Shown here piece after piece: positions 52,189 through 60,596 of a DNA stretch of 64,000 nt. Below the pieces are notes generated by a model that worked only from the letters and a program-made list of their open reading frames with translations, was not told the DNA's origin and made no database searches. The translations under genes and the position numbers were made by a program. The DNA lies in contig CAVQMB010000008.1 in assembly GCA_963713445.1 (NCBI GenBank), positions 62,001 through 126,000 of the forward strand, given 5' to 3'. How positions within the stretch are numbered: position 1 is the stretch's first letter; each line of letters begins with the position of its first letter. The stretch comes from CAVQMB01 sp963713445. GTDB taxonomy: Bacteria; Pseudomonadota; Gammaproteobacteria; Competibacterales; Competibacteraceae.

Positions 52189-52334
52189 ACCGTGACACTC
52201 CCAGAATCAACAATGTCTCACACTATGACCTTTGCCCACGGTGATGGCAAGACGACTGACCCGGTCGTGATGGTGGTTTGACACCCTTTGACGCCGGTCT
52301 GATAATCGCTGCTCATTTACGTGAAAATGCCCCC

Positions 52335-53192
52335 ATGCCGGTAGCCGATCCCAGTGGAACAATCGCTTTTCAGGGCCTGCTCGGCGCCTATTCCCATCTG
52401 AGCTGTCGTCAGGCGCGGGCTGACCTGGAGCCGCTGCCGTGTGATACCTTTGACGATGCCTTTCAAGCGGTTAGGGGCGGACGCGCCGGTTTGGCAATGA
52501 TCCCGATCGAAAATTCGCTGGGCGGGCGAGTGGCCGATATCCATCATCTGTTGCCGGAGTCGCGGCTATACATCGTGGGCGAGCATTTCTTGCGGGTCGA
52601 GCATCATTTGCTGGCACCGGCGGGCGCCACGCTGGACACGATCCGCACGGCGTACAGCCACCCGCAGGCGCTGGCCCAGTGTCGCGCTATGCTGCGCGAA
52701 CTCGGCATTCAACCGGTTGCCAGCGCCGACACGGCAGGGGCTGCCCGCGAGGTCGCCGAGCGCGGCGATGAAACCGAAGCCGCGATTGCCTCAAGCCTGG
52801 CTGGCGAGATTTACGGTCTGGTATCTTTGCGCAGCCGAATCGAGGACCGTCTGGGCAATACCACGCGATTCGTCATCATGGCGCCCCAGCGTAGCGATCC
52901 GCCACCAACCACCGCCAGCATCACCAGTCTGATCTTTCAGGTGCGCAGCGTGCCGGCGGCCTTGTACAAGGCCCTGGGCGGTTTTGCGACCAATGGTGTC
53001 AATGTGGTCAAACTGGAAAGTTACATTACCGACAGTGCTTTTACGGTCGCCCAGTTTTACGCTGAGATCGAGGGCCACGTGGCGGAACGACATGTCGATT
53101 ATGCGTTGCAGGAACTTCAGTTCTTTTCTTCCATGATGAAAATTCTGGGGGTTTATCCGGCGCATCCATTCCGCCGTGACCATCGACTCTAA
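52335..53192 (+). CDS. pheA: Prephenate dehydratase (monofunctional)
   Basis: 285 residues from ATG 52335; a longer reading to 52278 has no ribosome site. Catalytic domain about 9-185 (IAFQGLLGAYSHLSCRQA, IPIENSLGGRVADIHHLL, NTTRFVIM with the catalytic Thr-Arg-Phe), then an ACT regulatory domain (about 200-275) with KLESYITD that binds phenylalanine for feedback inhibition. It lacks the chorismate mutase domain usual in gammaproteobacterial P-proteins. The form and wording (VADIHHLLPESRLYIVGEHF) are those of alphaproteobacteria. The ribosome site is weak. Confidence 0.92.
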   Translation: MPVADPSGTIAFQGLLGAYSHLSCRQARADLEPLPCDTFDDAFQAVRGGRAGLAMIPIENSLGGRVADIHHLLPESRLYIVGEHFLRVEHHLLAPAGATLDTIRTAYSHPQALAQCRAMLRELGIQPVASADTAGAAREVAERGDETEAAIASSLAGEIYGLVSLRSRIEDRLGNTTRFVIMAPQRSDPPPTTASITSLIFQVRSVPAALYKALGGFATNGVNVVKLESYITDSAFTVAQFYAEIEGHVAERHVDYALQELQFFSSMMKILGVYPAHPFRRDHRL

Positions 53193-53233
53193 TCTAATTC
53201 GGGTCAGCTGCCTGCCGACGGGATCGCTTGGCC

Positions 53234-54175
53234 ATGGCTCCGCAGGCGCCGCTAGAGATCATGCCACCGTCACTGGAGCGCCATCGGCGCGGCAACACCG
53301 GCATCCACTTTGTTACTACTCTGGACAGTGTCCGGCCCGGTCCGCACGTCATGCTCAGTGCGCTGGTTCACGGCAATGAGCTGTGTGGCGCGGTTGTGCT
53401 GGACCAACTGCTACGGAACCCGTCGTCCCCACCACGGGGGCAGTTGACCCTGGCGTTTGTCAACGTTGCTGCTTATGCGCGGTTCGACCCGCGTGTGCCG
53501 CTCGCGTCGCGCTACATCGATGATGATTTCAACCGGCTGTGGCAGCTTGAGTTACTGACCGGGCAGCGGGTTAGTGTTGAATTGGCAAGAGCCCGTGCGC
53601 TGCGACCGTTAGTGAAGCGGATCGACTATTTGCTGGACATTCATTCTATGCAGGCCGCCGCGCCACCGCTGCTCCTTTCTGGGGCCCTTGCGAAAGGGCT
53701 CGAGATGGCCCGCGCCGTCGGTTTTCCCGGCCACATAGTTAGCGATGACGGTCACGCGGCAGGTGCCAGATTACGCGATTTCGGTGATCCCGCGAGTCCC
53801 CGCAGTGCACTGCTGGTGGAGTGTGGTCACCACTTCGCAGTCGCCAGCATTGGTGTGGCTTGGGAGACGGTACGCCGTTTTCTCGACCACCTCGGAATGC
53901 TGCCGCCGTCCTGGGCTGAAGGCTGGGAGCGCACGCCGTGGGTGCCACAACAAGTGTTGCGGGTCACCGAGGCGGTCACCGTTGCCACCGCAGCGTTTGA
54001 ATTCACCACCAGCTATCGGAGCATGGAGTGCGTGCCACACGCGGGTATCGTGATCGCGCGCGACGGCGCCAGGGAGATCCGAACGCCGTATGACAACTGC
54101 GTCCTGGTGTTGCCCACGGTCCGCTTGCAGCCGGGCCTGACGGCGGCCCGCCTGGCCCGGCTGGTGCCCACCTGA
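53234..54175 (+). CDS. Succinylglutamate desuccinylase/aspartoacylase family protein
   Basis: 313 residues from ATG 53234 (a TTG two codons earlier is possible). M14-like zinc hydrolase: the ligands are in ALVHGNELCGAVVLD (His-x-x-Glu) and a later His in LLDIHSMQ, with YIDDDFNRLW and LVECGHH as further family blocks. Members cleave N-acyl amino acids or N-acetyl-ectoine-type compounds. No arginine succinyltransferase genes are nearby, so the substrate is open. It follows pheA by 41 bp and is convergent with maeB. Confidence 0.83.
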   Translation: MAPQAPLEIMPPSLERHRRGNTGIHFVTTLDSVRPGPHVMLSALVHGNELCGAVVLDQLLRNPSSPPRGQLTLAFVNVAAYARFDPRVPLASRYIDDDFNRLWQLELLTGQRVSVELARARALRPLVKRIDYLLDIHSMQAAAPPLLLSGALAKGLEMARAVGFPGHIVSDDGHAAGARLRDFGDPASPRSALLVECGHHFAVASIGVAWETVRRFLDHLGMLPPSWAEGWERTPWVPQQVLRVTEAVTVATAAFEFTTSYRSMECVPHAGIVIARDGAREIRTPYDNCVLVLPTVRLQPGLTAARLARLVPT

Positions 54176-54182
54176 GGTCTGT

Positions 54183-56477
54183 TTATGAAAGAGGCAGACT
54201 GTGGTGGTGGTTGCGCGCTTCGGCTTGGGCTACGACCAATGCGCTTATATTGACCAGTCCGCGCACTGAGATGACTTGAGTGACGACGTGAGCCGGTTTG
54301 GCGGTACCAATCAGGAAGGGGCCCAGGCTGACGCCGCCGCCTAGGGATTTCAACAGGTTGAAGGCGATATTGGCGGCCTCCACATTGGGCATTATTAGCA
54401 GGTTTGCGGCGCCGCGAAGTTTAGAGCCCGGGAATGCATAGCCACGAACTTCTTCTGATAGCGCGGCATCAGCCTGCATCTCACCGTCGACTTCCAGCTC
54501 CGGAGTGCGTTGGTGCAGGATGTGCAGCGCGGCACGCATCTTCAGCGACTCCGGGGTGTCATGGCTGCCAAAATTAGACCGCGATACCAGTGCGACCTTG
54601 GGTTCCATACCGAACGAGCGAACCTCGTCTGCTGCCAGCAGCACCATTTCGACGATTTCCTCGGCGCTGGGTGAGGGAATAACGTGAGTGTCCCCGAGAA
54701 ACAAGGTGCCGCTCGGCATAATCAATGCCGACAGGGCCGCGATATCATGCACACCGGGAGCTTGACCGATGACGTCGCGGACAATCTGCAGGTGGTGACG
54801 AAACCGTCCGACTACACCGCACAACATGGCCTCGGCCTCACCGCGTTCCAGCATCAACGAGGCCACTACCGTGCTTTCTGAGCGAACCGCTTTCTTGGCG
54901 GCCCGCGGTGGTATCCCGCGGCGGCCCATGAGCTCATGGAAACGGGTCCAGTAACTGTGGAAGCGCGGATCCTGCAGGATGTTGCAGAGTTCGAAATCGC
55001 GTCCGGGCCGCATGCGTAAGCCCAGTTCCTGGATCCGGCGCTCGATGATCGGTGCCCGGCCTACCAGGATAGGATAAGCGACACCTTCATCGATGACTTC
55101 CTGAGCAGCCTGGAGTACCCGGCGTTCCTCGCCTTCCGCATAAACCAGCCGTTTGGGGTTGGCTTTGGCCTGAATGAATATTGGTTTCATCAGCAGGCCG
55201 GATTTGTAGACAAACTGATTCAGACGGTCGCGGTAACCGTGCAGGTCATCCAGCGGGCGGGTAGCGACACCGCTGTCCATGGCGGCTTTGGCAACGGCCG
55301 GGGCGATCTGAGTAATCAGGCGCGGGTCGAACGGCTTGGGAATCAGATTGTCAGGCCCAAACGGTGCGGGTGCGCCGCCATACGCCTTCATGACCACTTC
55401 CGATTGTTCGGCCATGGCCAGATCAGCGATCGCGTGGACGGCAGCCAGCTTCATTTCCAAATTGATTGAGGTCGCCCCCACATCCAGGGCGCCCCGGAAA
55501 ATGTACGGAAAGCAGAGTACATTGTTGACTTGGTTTGGGAAGTCTGAACGACCCGTGGCAATGAGTGCGTCGGGCCGAACCTGCTTAGCCACGTCAGGCA
55601 TGATTTCCGGCACCGGGTTGGCCAGCGCCATAATAAGCGGCTGGTCGGCCATCCGGGCCAGCATTTCCGGTTTAAGCACATTAGGAGCCGACAATCCAAG
55701 GAAGATGTCCGCCCCGGGGATGGCCTCGGCCAGGCGGCGGGCATCGGTATCCTGGGCGAACGGCTCCATCCAGCGATCCATTAGTGTCCGCCGGCCCTTG
55801 TAAACGACGCCCTCGATATCGGTGACGACGATGTGTTCGCGCGGCAGCCCCATCTCGACCAGCAGGCTGAGGCAGGCCAACGCAGCGGCACCGGCACCGG
55901 ACGTGACCAGGCGGACGTCCTTGATGCTTTTGCCCACCACGCGCAGGCCGTTAAGGATGGCGGCGCAGACAATGATGGCCGTACCGTGTTGATCGTCGTG
56001 GAACACCGGTATGTTCATGCGGGCCCGGAGCGCTTCCTCGATCTCGAAGCATTCTGGAGCTTTTATGTCCTCCAGGTTGATCCCGCCGAAGGTCGGCTCA
56101 AGGCGGGCCACGGTTTTGACGAATTCGGCCGGATCAGACTCTGCCACCTCGATATCAAAAACGTCTAGGTCGGCGAACTTCTTGAACAGTACGGCCTTGC
56201 CTTCCATGACGGGTTTGGCGGCCAGTGGTCCGATATTGCCGAGCCCGAGAACGGCGGAGCCGTTGCTGATGACACCGACAAGATTGCTGCGTGCGGTATA
56301 CACGGCAGCCGTGGCAGGGTCCTCTACGATAGCGTCACAGGCGGCCGCGACCCCCGGTGAGTAGGCCAGAGACAGATCGCGCTGATTGGAAAGCGGTTTG
56401 GTGGCGACAATGGCGAGTTTGCCAGGCCGTTTGCTGCGATGATAGTCGAGTGCGGCCTGCTTGAATTCGTCTTGCAT
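54183..56477 (-). CDS. maeB: NADP-dependent malic enzyme with C-terminal phosphotransacetylase-like domain (MaeB)
   Basis: 764 residues, the MaeB length. N-terminal malic enzyme part (1-430): YHRSKRPGKLAIVATKPL, TARSNLVGVISNGSAVLGLGNIG, catalytic Lys region in KPVMEGKAVLFKKFADLDVFDIEV, and FHDDQHGTAIIV. The C-terminal part (about 445-764) is phosphotransacetylase-like (ALVSRSNFGSH, LIMPNVEAANIAFNLLKSL) and usually acts as an acetyl-CoA sensor rather than a catalyst. Converts malate to pyruvate, carbon dioxide and NADPH, fitting growth on C2 units through malate synthase. The start lies near a weak GAG. Confidence 0.95.
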   Translation of the reverse strand: MQDEFKQAALDYHRSKRPGKLAIVATKPLSNQRDLSLAYSPGVAAACDAIVEDPATAAVYTARSNLVGVISNGSAVLGLGNIGPLAAKPVMEGKAVLFKKFADLDVFDIEVAESDPAEFVKTVARLEPTFGGINLEDIKAPECFEIEEALRARMNIPVFHDDQHGTAIIVCAAILNGLRVVGKSIKDVRLVTSGAGAAALACLSLLVEMGLPREHIVVTDIEGVVYKGRRTLMDRWMEPFAQDTDARRLAEAIPGADIFLGLSAPNVLKPEMLARMADQPLIMALANPVPEIMPDVAKQVRPDALIATGRSDFPNQVNNVLCFPYIFRGALDVGATSINLEMKLAAVHAIADLAMAEQSEVVMKAYGGAPAPFGPDNLIPKPFDPRLITQIAPAVAKAAMDSGVATRPLDDLHGYRDRLNQFVYKSGLLMKPIFIQAKANPKRLVYAEGEERRVLQAAQEVIDEGVAYPILVGRAPIIERRIQELGLRMRPGRDFELCNILQDPRFHSYWTRFHELMGRRGIPPRAAKKAVRSESTVVASLMLERGEAEAMLCGVVGRFRHHLQIVRDVIGQAPGVHDIAALSALIMPSGTLFLGDTHVIPSPSAEEIVEMVLLAADEVRSFGMEPKVALVSRSNFGSHDTPESLKMRAALHILHQRTPELEVDGEMQADAALSEEVRGYAFPGSKLRGAANLLIMPNVEAANIAFNLLKSLGGGVSLGPFLIGTAKPAHVVTQVISVRGLVNISALVVAQAEARNHHHSLPLS

Positions 56478-56539
56478 GGGAGTGATGGCGTTCTAGGGAT
56501 TGGGATTTTGGCGGCCATTATAGACCTACGTTGACGGCC

Positions 56540-56568
56540 AAAAAAAACGGGGTCCCGCAGGACCCCGT
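56540..56568 (-). terminator. Rho-independent terminator of hsp20
   Basis: On the minus strand ACGGGGTCC (56568-56560), loop of 4 and GGACCCCGT (56555-56547) form a perfect 9-bp stem followed by a run of eight T (56547-56540). It lies 17 bp after the hsp20 stop. Confidence 0.9.
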
Positions 56569-56584
56569 GGTCAGCATGGAACGG

Positions 56585-57043
56585 CTAGCTGCTGACTGCA
56601 ATACGCCTTGGTTGTGCCTTCTCCCGTTTGGGGATGGTAATCATCAGGACCCCGTGTTCGCCCTTGGCGCTGATGCGTGCTTCGTCGGCGCTATCGGGCA
56701 GACTGAAACGCCGGTAAAAGGCGCCGTGGGTTCGTTCGATACGCTGGTACCCCTGCTGTCGCTCGCGCGCTTCCTGCTGGCGTTCGCCTTTGATCGTCAG
56801 CACGCTATGTTCCATGGTTATTTCGATGTCCTTGGGATCGACACCCGGAATATCGGCCATCAGTACAAACTGTTCAGGTTCTTCGCGGATATCGACGGCC
56901 GGGGTCCAGCGTCCGGTGACCACCTGCGAATCATCGCCTTCGCGTAATGCCGGCCACTGTCGTGATGCTAAGTTGTTCAGCTCGCTATGCAGGCGCTCGA
57001 ATACGCTTAAAGGATCGTTCCGTACACTGTTCGGGTAAGCCAT
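56585..57043 (-). CDS. Hsp20/alpha-crystallin family small heat-shock protein
   Basis: 152 residues from ATG 57043 after AAAGGAG; an in-frame start at 57070 would lie inside the promoter. The alpha-crystallin domain spans about 45-140 (WTPAVDIREEPEQFVLMADIPGV, LTIKGER, GAFYRRFSLP, GVLMITIPK), and the C-terminal RRIAV is an IxI-like anchor. ATP-independent holdase that keeps unfolding proteins soluble. Its promoter is a textbook sigma-32 site overlapped by a CIRCE element, and a strong terminator follows, so it is a single-gene heat-shock unit. Confidence 0.95.
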   Translation of the reverse strand: MAYPNSVRNDPLSVFERLHSELNNLASRQWPALREGDDSQVVTGRWTPAVDIREEPEQFVLMADIPGVDPKDIEITMEHSVLTIKGERQQEARERQQGYQRIERTHGAFYRRFSLPDSADEARISAKGEHGVLMITIPKREKAQPRRIAVSS

Positions 57044-57059
57044 AGCAATCTCCTTTCGG

Positions 57060-57086
57060 TTAGCACTCATATGTATAGATTGCTAA
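57060..57086. promoter_or_regulatory. CIRCE element (HrcA operator) at the hsp20 promoter
   Basis: TTAGCACTC (57060-57068), nine bases, then GATTGCTAA (57078-57086). The CIRCE consensus is TTAGCACTC-N9-GAGTGCTAA, so spacing is exact and only one base differs (T for G at the third place of the right arm). It spans the expected transcription start and overlaps the -10 box by two bases, the right place for repression by HrcA. Confidence 0.88.
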
Positions 57087-57112
57087 ATGGGGCTGAGATA
57101 CGGGCTTTCAAG
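57085..57112 (-). promoter_or_regulatory. Sigma-32 (RpoH) heat-shock promoter of hsp20
   Basis: On the minus strand CTTGAAA (57112-57106), a 13-nt spacer and CCCCATTT (57092-57085) match the RpoH consensus CTTGAAA-N11-16-CCCCATNT in full. It begins just after the maf stop codon and points at hsp20; transcription would start near 57078. Confidence 0.92.
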
Positions 57113-57114
57113 AT

Positions 57115-57708
57115 TTACAGAACCGGGCGCCCGGCCTGGGCGAGCATCTGGCAAAGCCGGATCAGCGGCAGTCCGATCAGGGCGCTCGGGTCATCGCCGC
57201 TAAGGTGCTCGAAAAGGGCAATGCCAAGGCCCTCTGACCGGAAACTACCAGCGCAATCGTAGGGCCGTTCGCTTAGCAGGTAGTGTTCGATCTCGTGCCG
57301 CTGTAATAACCGGAACTGAACGTCGTACGGAATAACGTCCAGTTGTTCCTGTCCTGTTACGCTGTTGAGCAGGCACACGCTGGTATGAAAACGGACCTTT
57401 TGACCTGATAACTGTTCCAGTTGACTGACCGCTCGGGCATGCGTACCCGGCTTGCCAAGCGCCATACCATCCAGTTCGGCAGTCTGGTCGCTGCCGATGA
57501 TCAGGGCCGGCGCATGCCGCCTGCGGACGGTGTGTGCTTTGCCGGTGGCCAGACGGGCAGTCATCTGGGCCGGTGTTTCTCCCGCCAGGCGCGTTTCGTC
57601 GAGGTCGGGCGATACAGCTTCGAACGGCAGGCCGAGGCGGCCGAGTAGTTGACGCCGATAGGGCGAGCTGGAGGCCAGTATCAAGGGGAGATCATGGGCC
57701 ACGGTCAT
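57115..57708 (-). CDS. Maf-like nucleotide pyrophosphatase (YceF type)
   Basis: 197 residues from ATG 57708 with GAGGACC upstream. Maf motifs: ILASSSPYRRQLL near the N-terminus, SPDLDETR, and IIGSDQTAEL. The SSSPYRR and SDQ forms fit the YceF subgroup, which hydrolyses 7-methyl-GTP as a house-cleaning enzyme. Divergent from the yceD-rpmF-fab cluster, as in enterobacteria. The sigma-32 promoter of hsp20 starts right at its 3' end. Confidence 0.9.
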   Translation of the reverse strand: MTVAHDLPLILASSSPYRRQLLGRLGLPFEAVSPDLDETRLAGETPAQMTARLATGKAHTVRRRHAPALIIGSDQTAELDGMALGKPGTHARAVSQLEQLSGQKVRFHTSVCLLNSVTGQEQLDVIPYDVQFRLLQRHEIEHYLLSERPYDCAGSFRSEGLGIALFEHLSGDDPSALIGLPLIRLCQMLAQAGRPVL

Positions 57709-57822
57709 TAGCGGTCCTCGATTGGCGAAAAAGTGCAATTGTCCCAACAGAACAGGGGCTTCGCCCAGCAAGGGCGAAGCATTTTGACAGGATTTACGGG
57801 CAGCTATATTATTGCTCGCTTA

Positions 57823-58335
57823 ATGCGCGATCAACTTCCCGACAGCGTCAATCCCTGGCAACTCGCGATGGCCGGGGCTGAATTGACGGGCCAAATCCCC
57901 TTGACCGGGCTGGATCGGCTTGCCGGCGCAACCAATGCCTGCGTCGGCGCTGCCACAGTCAGCCTGCGGTTCGAGGTTAACGGCGATGGCTGGCGGATCG
58001 TTAGCGGACATATCGAGGCACAGCTGGAACTGATCTGTCAACGTTGCCTGCAGCCGTTCCTGCAGCGGGTGGAAGCGTTTCCGCAACTGGCGTTGCTGCA
58101 GACAGAAGCACAAATGAAAGCATTGCCGGGCGCATACGACCCGTTGCTGGCGGATGATGTGCTGGAATTGGCGCCGTTGGTCGAGGACGAGCTGATTCTG
58201 GCATTGCCGCTGGTGCCCAAGCATTCTTCGAACCGGTGTGCGCCCACGGCTCCGGTGAGCGGGGACAGTGCCGACGAGAACGGCCGCAAGCACCCGTTTG
58301 CTGACTTGGTGCGGCTGCTCGACCGACAAGTATGA
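57823..58335 (+). CDS. yceD: YceD (DUF177) family protein
   Basis: 170 residues from ATG 57823; an extension to 57733 runs into the maf promoter region. DUF177 pattern with a CxxC in LICQRCLQPF (about 70) and an acidic C-terminal half ending in HPFADLVRLLDRQV. Always upstream of rpmF; linked in various bacteria and in plants to 23S rRNA accumulation. It is 40 bp before rpmF, most likely in the same transcript. Confidence 0.88.
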   Translation: MRDQLPDSVNPWQLAMAGAELTGQIPLTGLDRLAGATNACVGAATVSLRFEVNGDGWRIVSGHIEAQLELICQRCLQPFLQRVEAFPQLALLQTEAQMKALPGAYDPLLADDVLELAPLVEDELILALPLVPKHSSNRCAPTAPVSGDSADENGRKHPFADLVRLLDRQV

Positions 58336-58375
58336 ACTGATATTTCAAACTGGTATATATTCAGGAGCACTACCC

Positions 58376-58573
58376 ATGGCCGTACAACAGAATCGCAAGA
58401 CTCGCTCCAAGCGTGGTATGCGGCGGGCGCATGATGCCCTGCGTACCCCGGCGCTGTCGGTTGAATCGACCACTGGCGAAACCCATCGACGACATCATGT
58501 CAGTCCCGATGGCTACTATCGCGGCCGCCAGGTGGTGGTCCCTCAGGTTGAGGACGACGACACCGACGAGTAA
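58376..58573 (+). CDS. rpmF: Ribosomal protein bL32
   Basis: 65 residues from ATG 58376 with CAGGAG at 58362-58367. Begins AVQQNRKTRSKRGMRRAHD, the L32 signature, and lacks the four zinc cysteines, so it is the zinc-free form common in gammaproteobacteria. The tail VVVPQVEDDDTDE is more acidic than most. A small protein of the large subunit. Cotranscribed with yceD and plsX. Confidence 0.95.
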   Translation: MAVQQNRKTRSKRGMRRAHDALRTPALSVESTTGETHRRHHVSPDGYYRGRQVVVPQVEDDDTDE

Positions 58574-58599
58574 GCGGTGCGAGCAGGCAGTGACGGAGT

Positions 58600-59622
58600 A
58601 TGAGTCGCCCGGTCACCATTGCTATTGACGCCATGGGCGGTGACCACGGGCCGCAGGTCAGTGTGCCTGCAGCCGTGGCCTGCGCCAGTGACGGGGTGCG
58701 GCTGATTCTGATAGGACCCGAGCAGGAGCTCACAGAGCAGCTGCGGAGCTTGGGCAGACTGTCGGACCCGGGGCTGGTGCTGCATCACGCTTCACAGCAG
58801 GTGGGAATGGACGAGCCACCGGCGCAGGCGCTTCGCACCAAAAAGGATTCATCCATGCGGGTCGCGATTGATCTCGTCAGGCAGGGTGACGCTGATGCCT
58901 GTGTCAGTGCGGGGAACACCGGTGCGTTGATGGCTACGGCCAAGTTCGTGTTGAAAACGCTCCCGGGCATCCACCGGCCCGCCATCTGTACCACTATACC
59001 CACGCTGAGTGGGCATACCCATGTGCTTGACCTGGGCGCCAACGTGGACAGCAAAGCCGAACATCTGCTGCAGTTCGCGCTCATGGGTTCGGTATTGGCA
59101 ACAGCGGTCGACGGTCCGGTGCAACCGACGGTGGCGCTACTCAATATCGGCGAGGAACAGATCAAGGGAAACGAGCAGGTCAAAGAAGCTGCCCGATTGC
59201 TGACGGCGAGCGCCCTCAACTACGTGGGCTTTATTGAAGGCGATGGGGTATACCTGGATCCTGTGGACGTGGTGGTGTGTGACGGGTTCGTCGGTAACGT
59301 GGCGCTGAAATCCAGCGAGGGCGTGGCGCGTCTGATACAGCATTTCATGCGCCGTGAGTTTGGCCGTAATGCATTAACCAGGCTGGCCGGTCTCATCGCC
59401 TTGCCGGTGCTGCGTTCGCTGGGCCGGCGGATCGACCCGCGGCAGTATAATGGCGCGAGTCTTCTGGGCTTGCAGGGCATCGTCATAAAGAGCCATGGCA
59501 GCGCCGATGCCGTCGCTTTCGCCAACGCCATCCGTATCGCCAGAGTCGAAATTGACAACGCTGTGCCGGAGCGGATCAAGCGGCATCTGACTGCGGTGGA
59601 ACCAGGACGACAAGCGCTTTGA
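58600..59622 (+). CDS. plsX: Phosphate acyltransferase PlsX
   Basis: 340 residues. Makes acyl-phosphate from acyl-ACP for the first step of phospholipid synthesis by PlsY. Seen: IAIDAMGGDHGP at the start, CVSAGNTGALMA, DLGANVDSKAEHLLQFA and VCDGFVGNVALKSSEG. The stop is shared with the TTG start of fabH (TTGA). Confidence 0.96.
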   Translation: MSRPVTIAIDAMGGDHGPQVSVPAAVACASDGVRLILIGPEQELTEQLRSLGRLSDPGLVLHHASQQVGMDEPPAQALRTKKDSSMRVAIDLVRQGDADACVSAGNTGALMATAKFVLKTLPGIHRPAICTTIPTLSGHTHVLDLGANVDSKAEHLLQFALMGSVLATAVDGPVQPTVALLNIGEEQIKGNEQVKEAARLLTASALNYVGFIEGDGVYLDPVDVVVCDGFVGNVALKSSEGVARLIQHFMRREFGRNALTRLAGLIALPVLRSLGRRIDPRQYNGASLLGLQGIVIKSHGSADAVAFANAIRIARVEIDNAVPERIKRHLTAVEPGRQAL

Positions 59623-60587
59623 CCTATTCGCGCATCATGGCCACCGGTGGGTATCTGCCGGCACGCATTCTCACAAATGCTGAACTCGAGAAAATGGTCG
59701 ACACCAGCGCCGACTGGATCGTCGAACGTACTGGCATTGAGCAGCGTCACATTGCCGCCGCTGGTGAAACCACCACTGATCTGGCGGAGCAGGCGGCTCG
59801 TCGCGCCATCGAGTCGGCCGGTATCGCGGCTTCGCGCATCGATCTGATTATCGTGGCCACGACCACGCCCGATCACATTTTTCCAAGTGTCGCCACTGAC
59901 CTGCAGGATCGCCTCGGCTGCAACGGTTGTCCGGCGTTCGACGTCCAGGCGGTGTGTACCGGCTTTGTGTATGCGCTGGCTGTGGCGGATCAGTTTATCC
60001 GCGCCGGCAGCAGCCGCTGCGCTTTGGTGATAGGTGCCGAGACCTTTAGCCGTATCATCGACTGGAGTGACCGGGGTACCTGTATTCTGTTCGGTGATGG
60101 CGCCGGCGCAGTGTTGCTGGAAGCGGCTCCGGAGCCCGGTATAGTGACCTCCTGTTTGCATGCCGATGGTGCCCACAAGAAGCTGCTATGGGTACCGGCC
60201 GGCGTTTCCCAGGGCTACGACCAAACCCGTATCAATCAAGCGTTCGTAGAGATGCGTGGCAACGAGGTTTTCCGGTTTGCGGTTCGTACGCTGGAGCGGC
60301 TGGTCGATGAGACCCTGCACGCGGCCGGCATGAGCGCTGAACAGCTTGACTGGCTGGTGCCACATCAAGCCAACGAGCGCATCCTGGCAGCGACAGCCCG
60401 CAAGCTCGGGCTGCCGATGAAGCGGGTGATCAACACTGTGCGCTATCATGCCAATACATCGGCGGCCTCGGTGCCGCTTGCTCTGGACGTGGGCATTCGC
60501 GACGGCCGCATTCAAAGGGGGCAGGTGGTCATGCTGGAGGCGTTCGGTGGCGGCTTCACCTGGGGTTCGGTGCTGTTCAAATACTGA
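59619..60587 (+). CDS. fabH: Beta-ketoacyl-ACP synthase III FabH
   Basis: 322 residues from a TTG start at 59619 that overlaps the plsX stop; the family start TYSRIMATGGYLP supports TTG over ATG 59637. Condenses acetyl-CoA with malonyl-ACP to begin fatty acid chains. The catalytic triad is visible: Cys in DVQAVCTGFVYAL, His in LVPHQANERIL and Asn in YHANTSAASVP. Only 9 bp separate it from fabG, where fabD would be expected. Confidence 0.96.
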   Translation: MTYSRIMATGGYLPARILTNAELEKMVDTSADWIVERTGIEQRHIAAAGETTTDLAEQAARRAIESAGIAASRIDLIIVATTTPDHIFPSVATDLQDRLGCNGCPAFDVQAVCTGFVYALAVADQFIRAGSSRCALVIGAETFSRIIDWSDRGTCILFGDGAGAVLLEAAPEPGIVTSCLHADGAHKKLLWVPAGVSQGYDQTRINQAFVEMRGNEVFRFAVRTLERLVDETLHAAGMSAEQLDWLVPHQANERILAATARKLGLPMKRVINTVRYHANTSAASVPLALDVGIRDGRIQRGQVVMLEAFGGGFTWGSVLFKY

Positions 60588-60596
60588 GGGCCTGTG

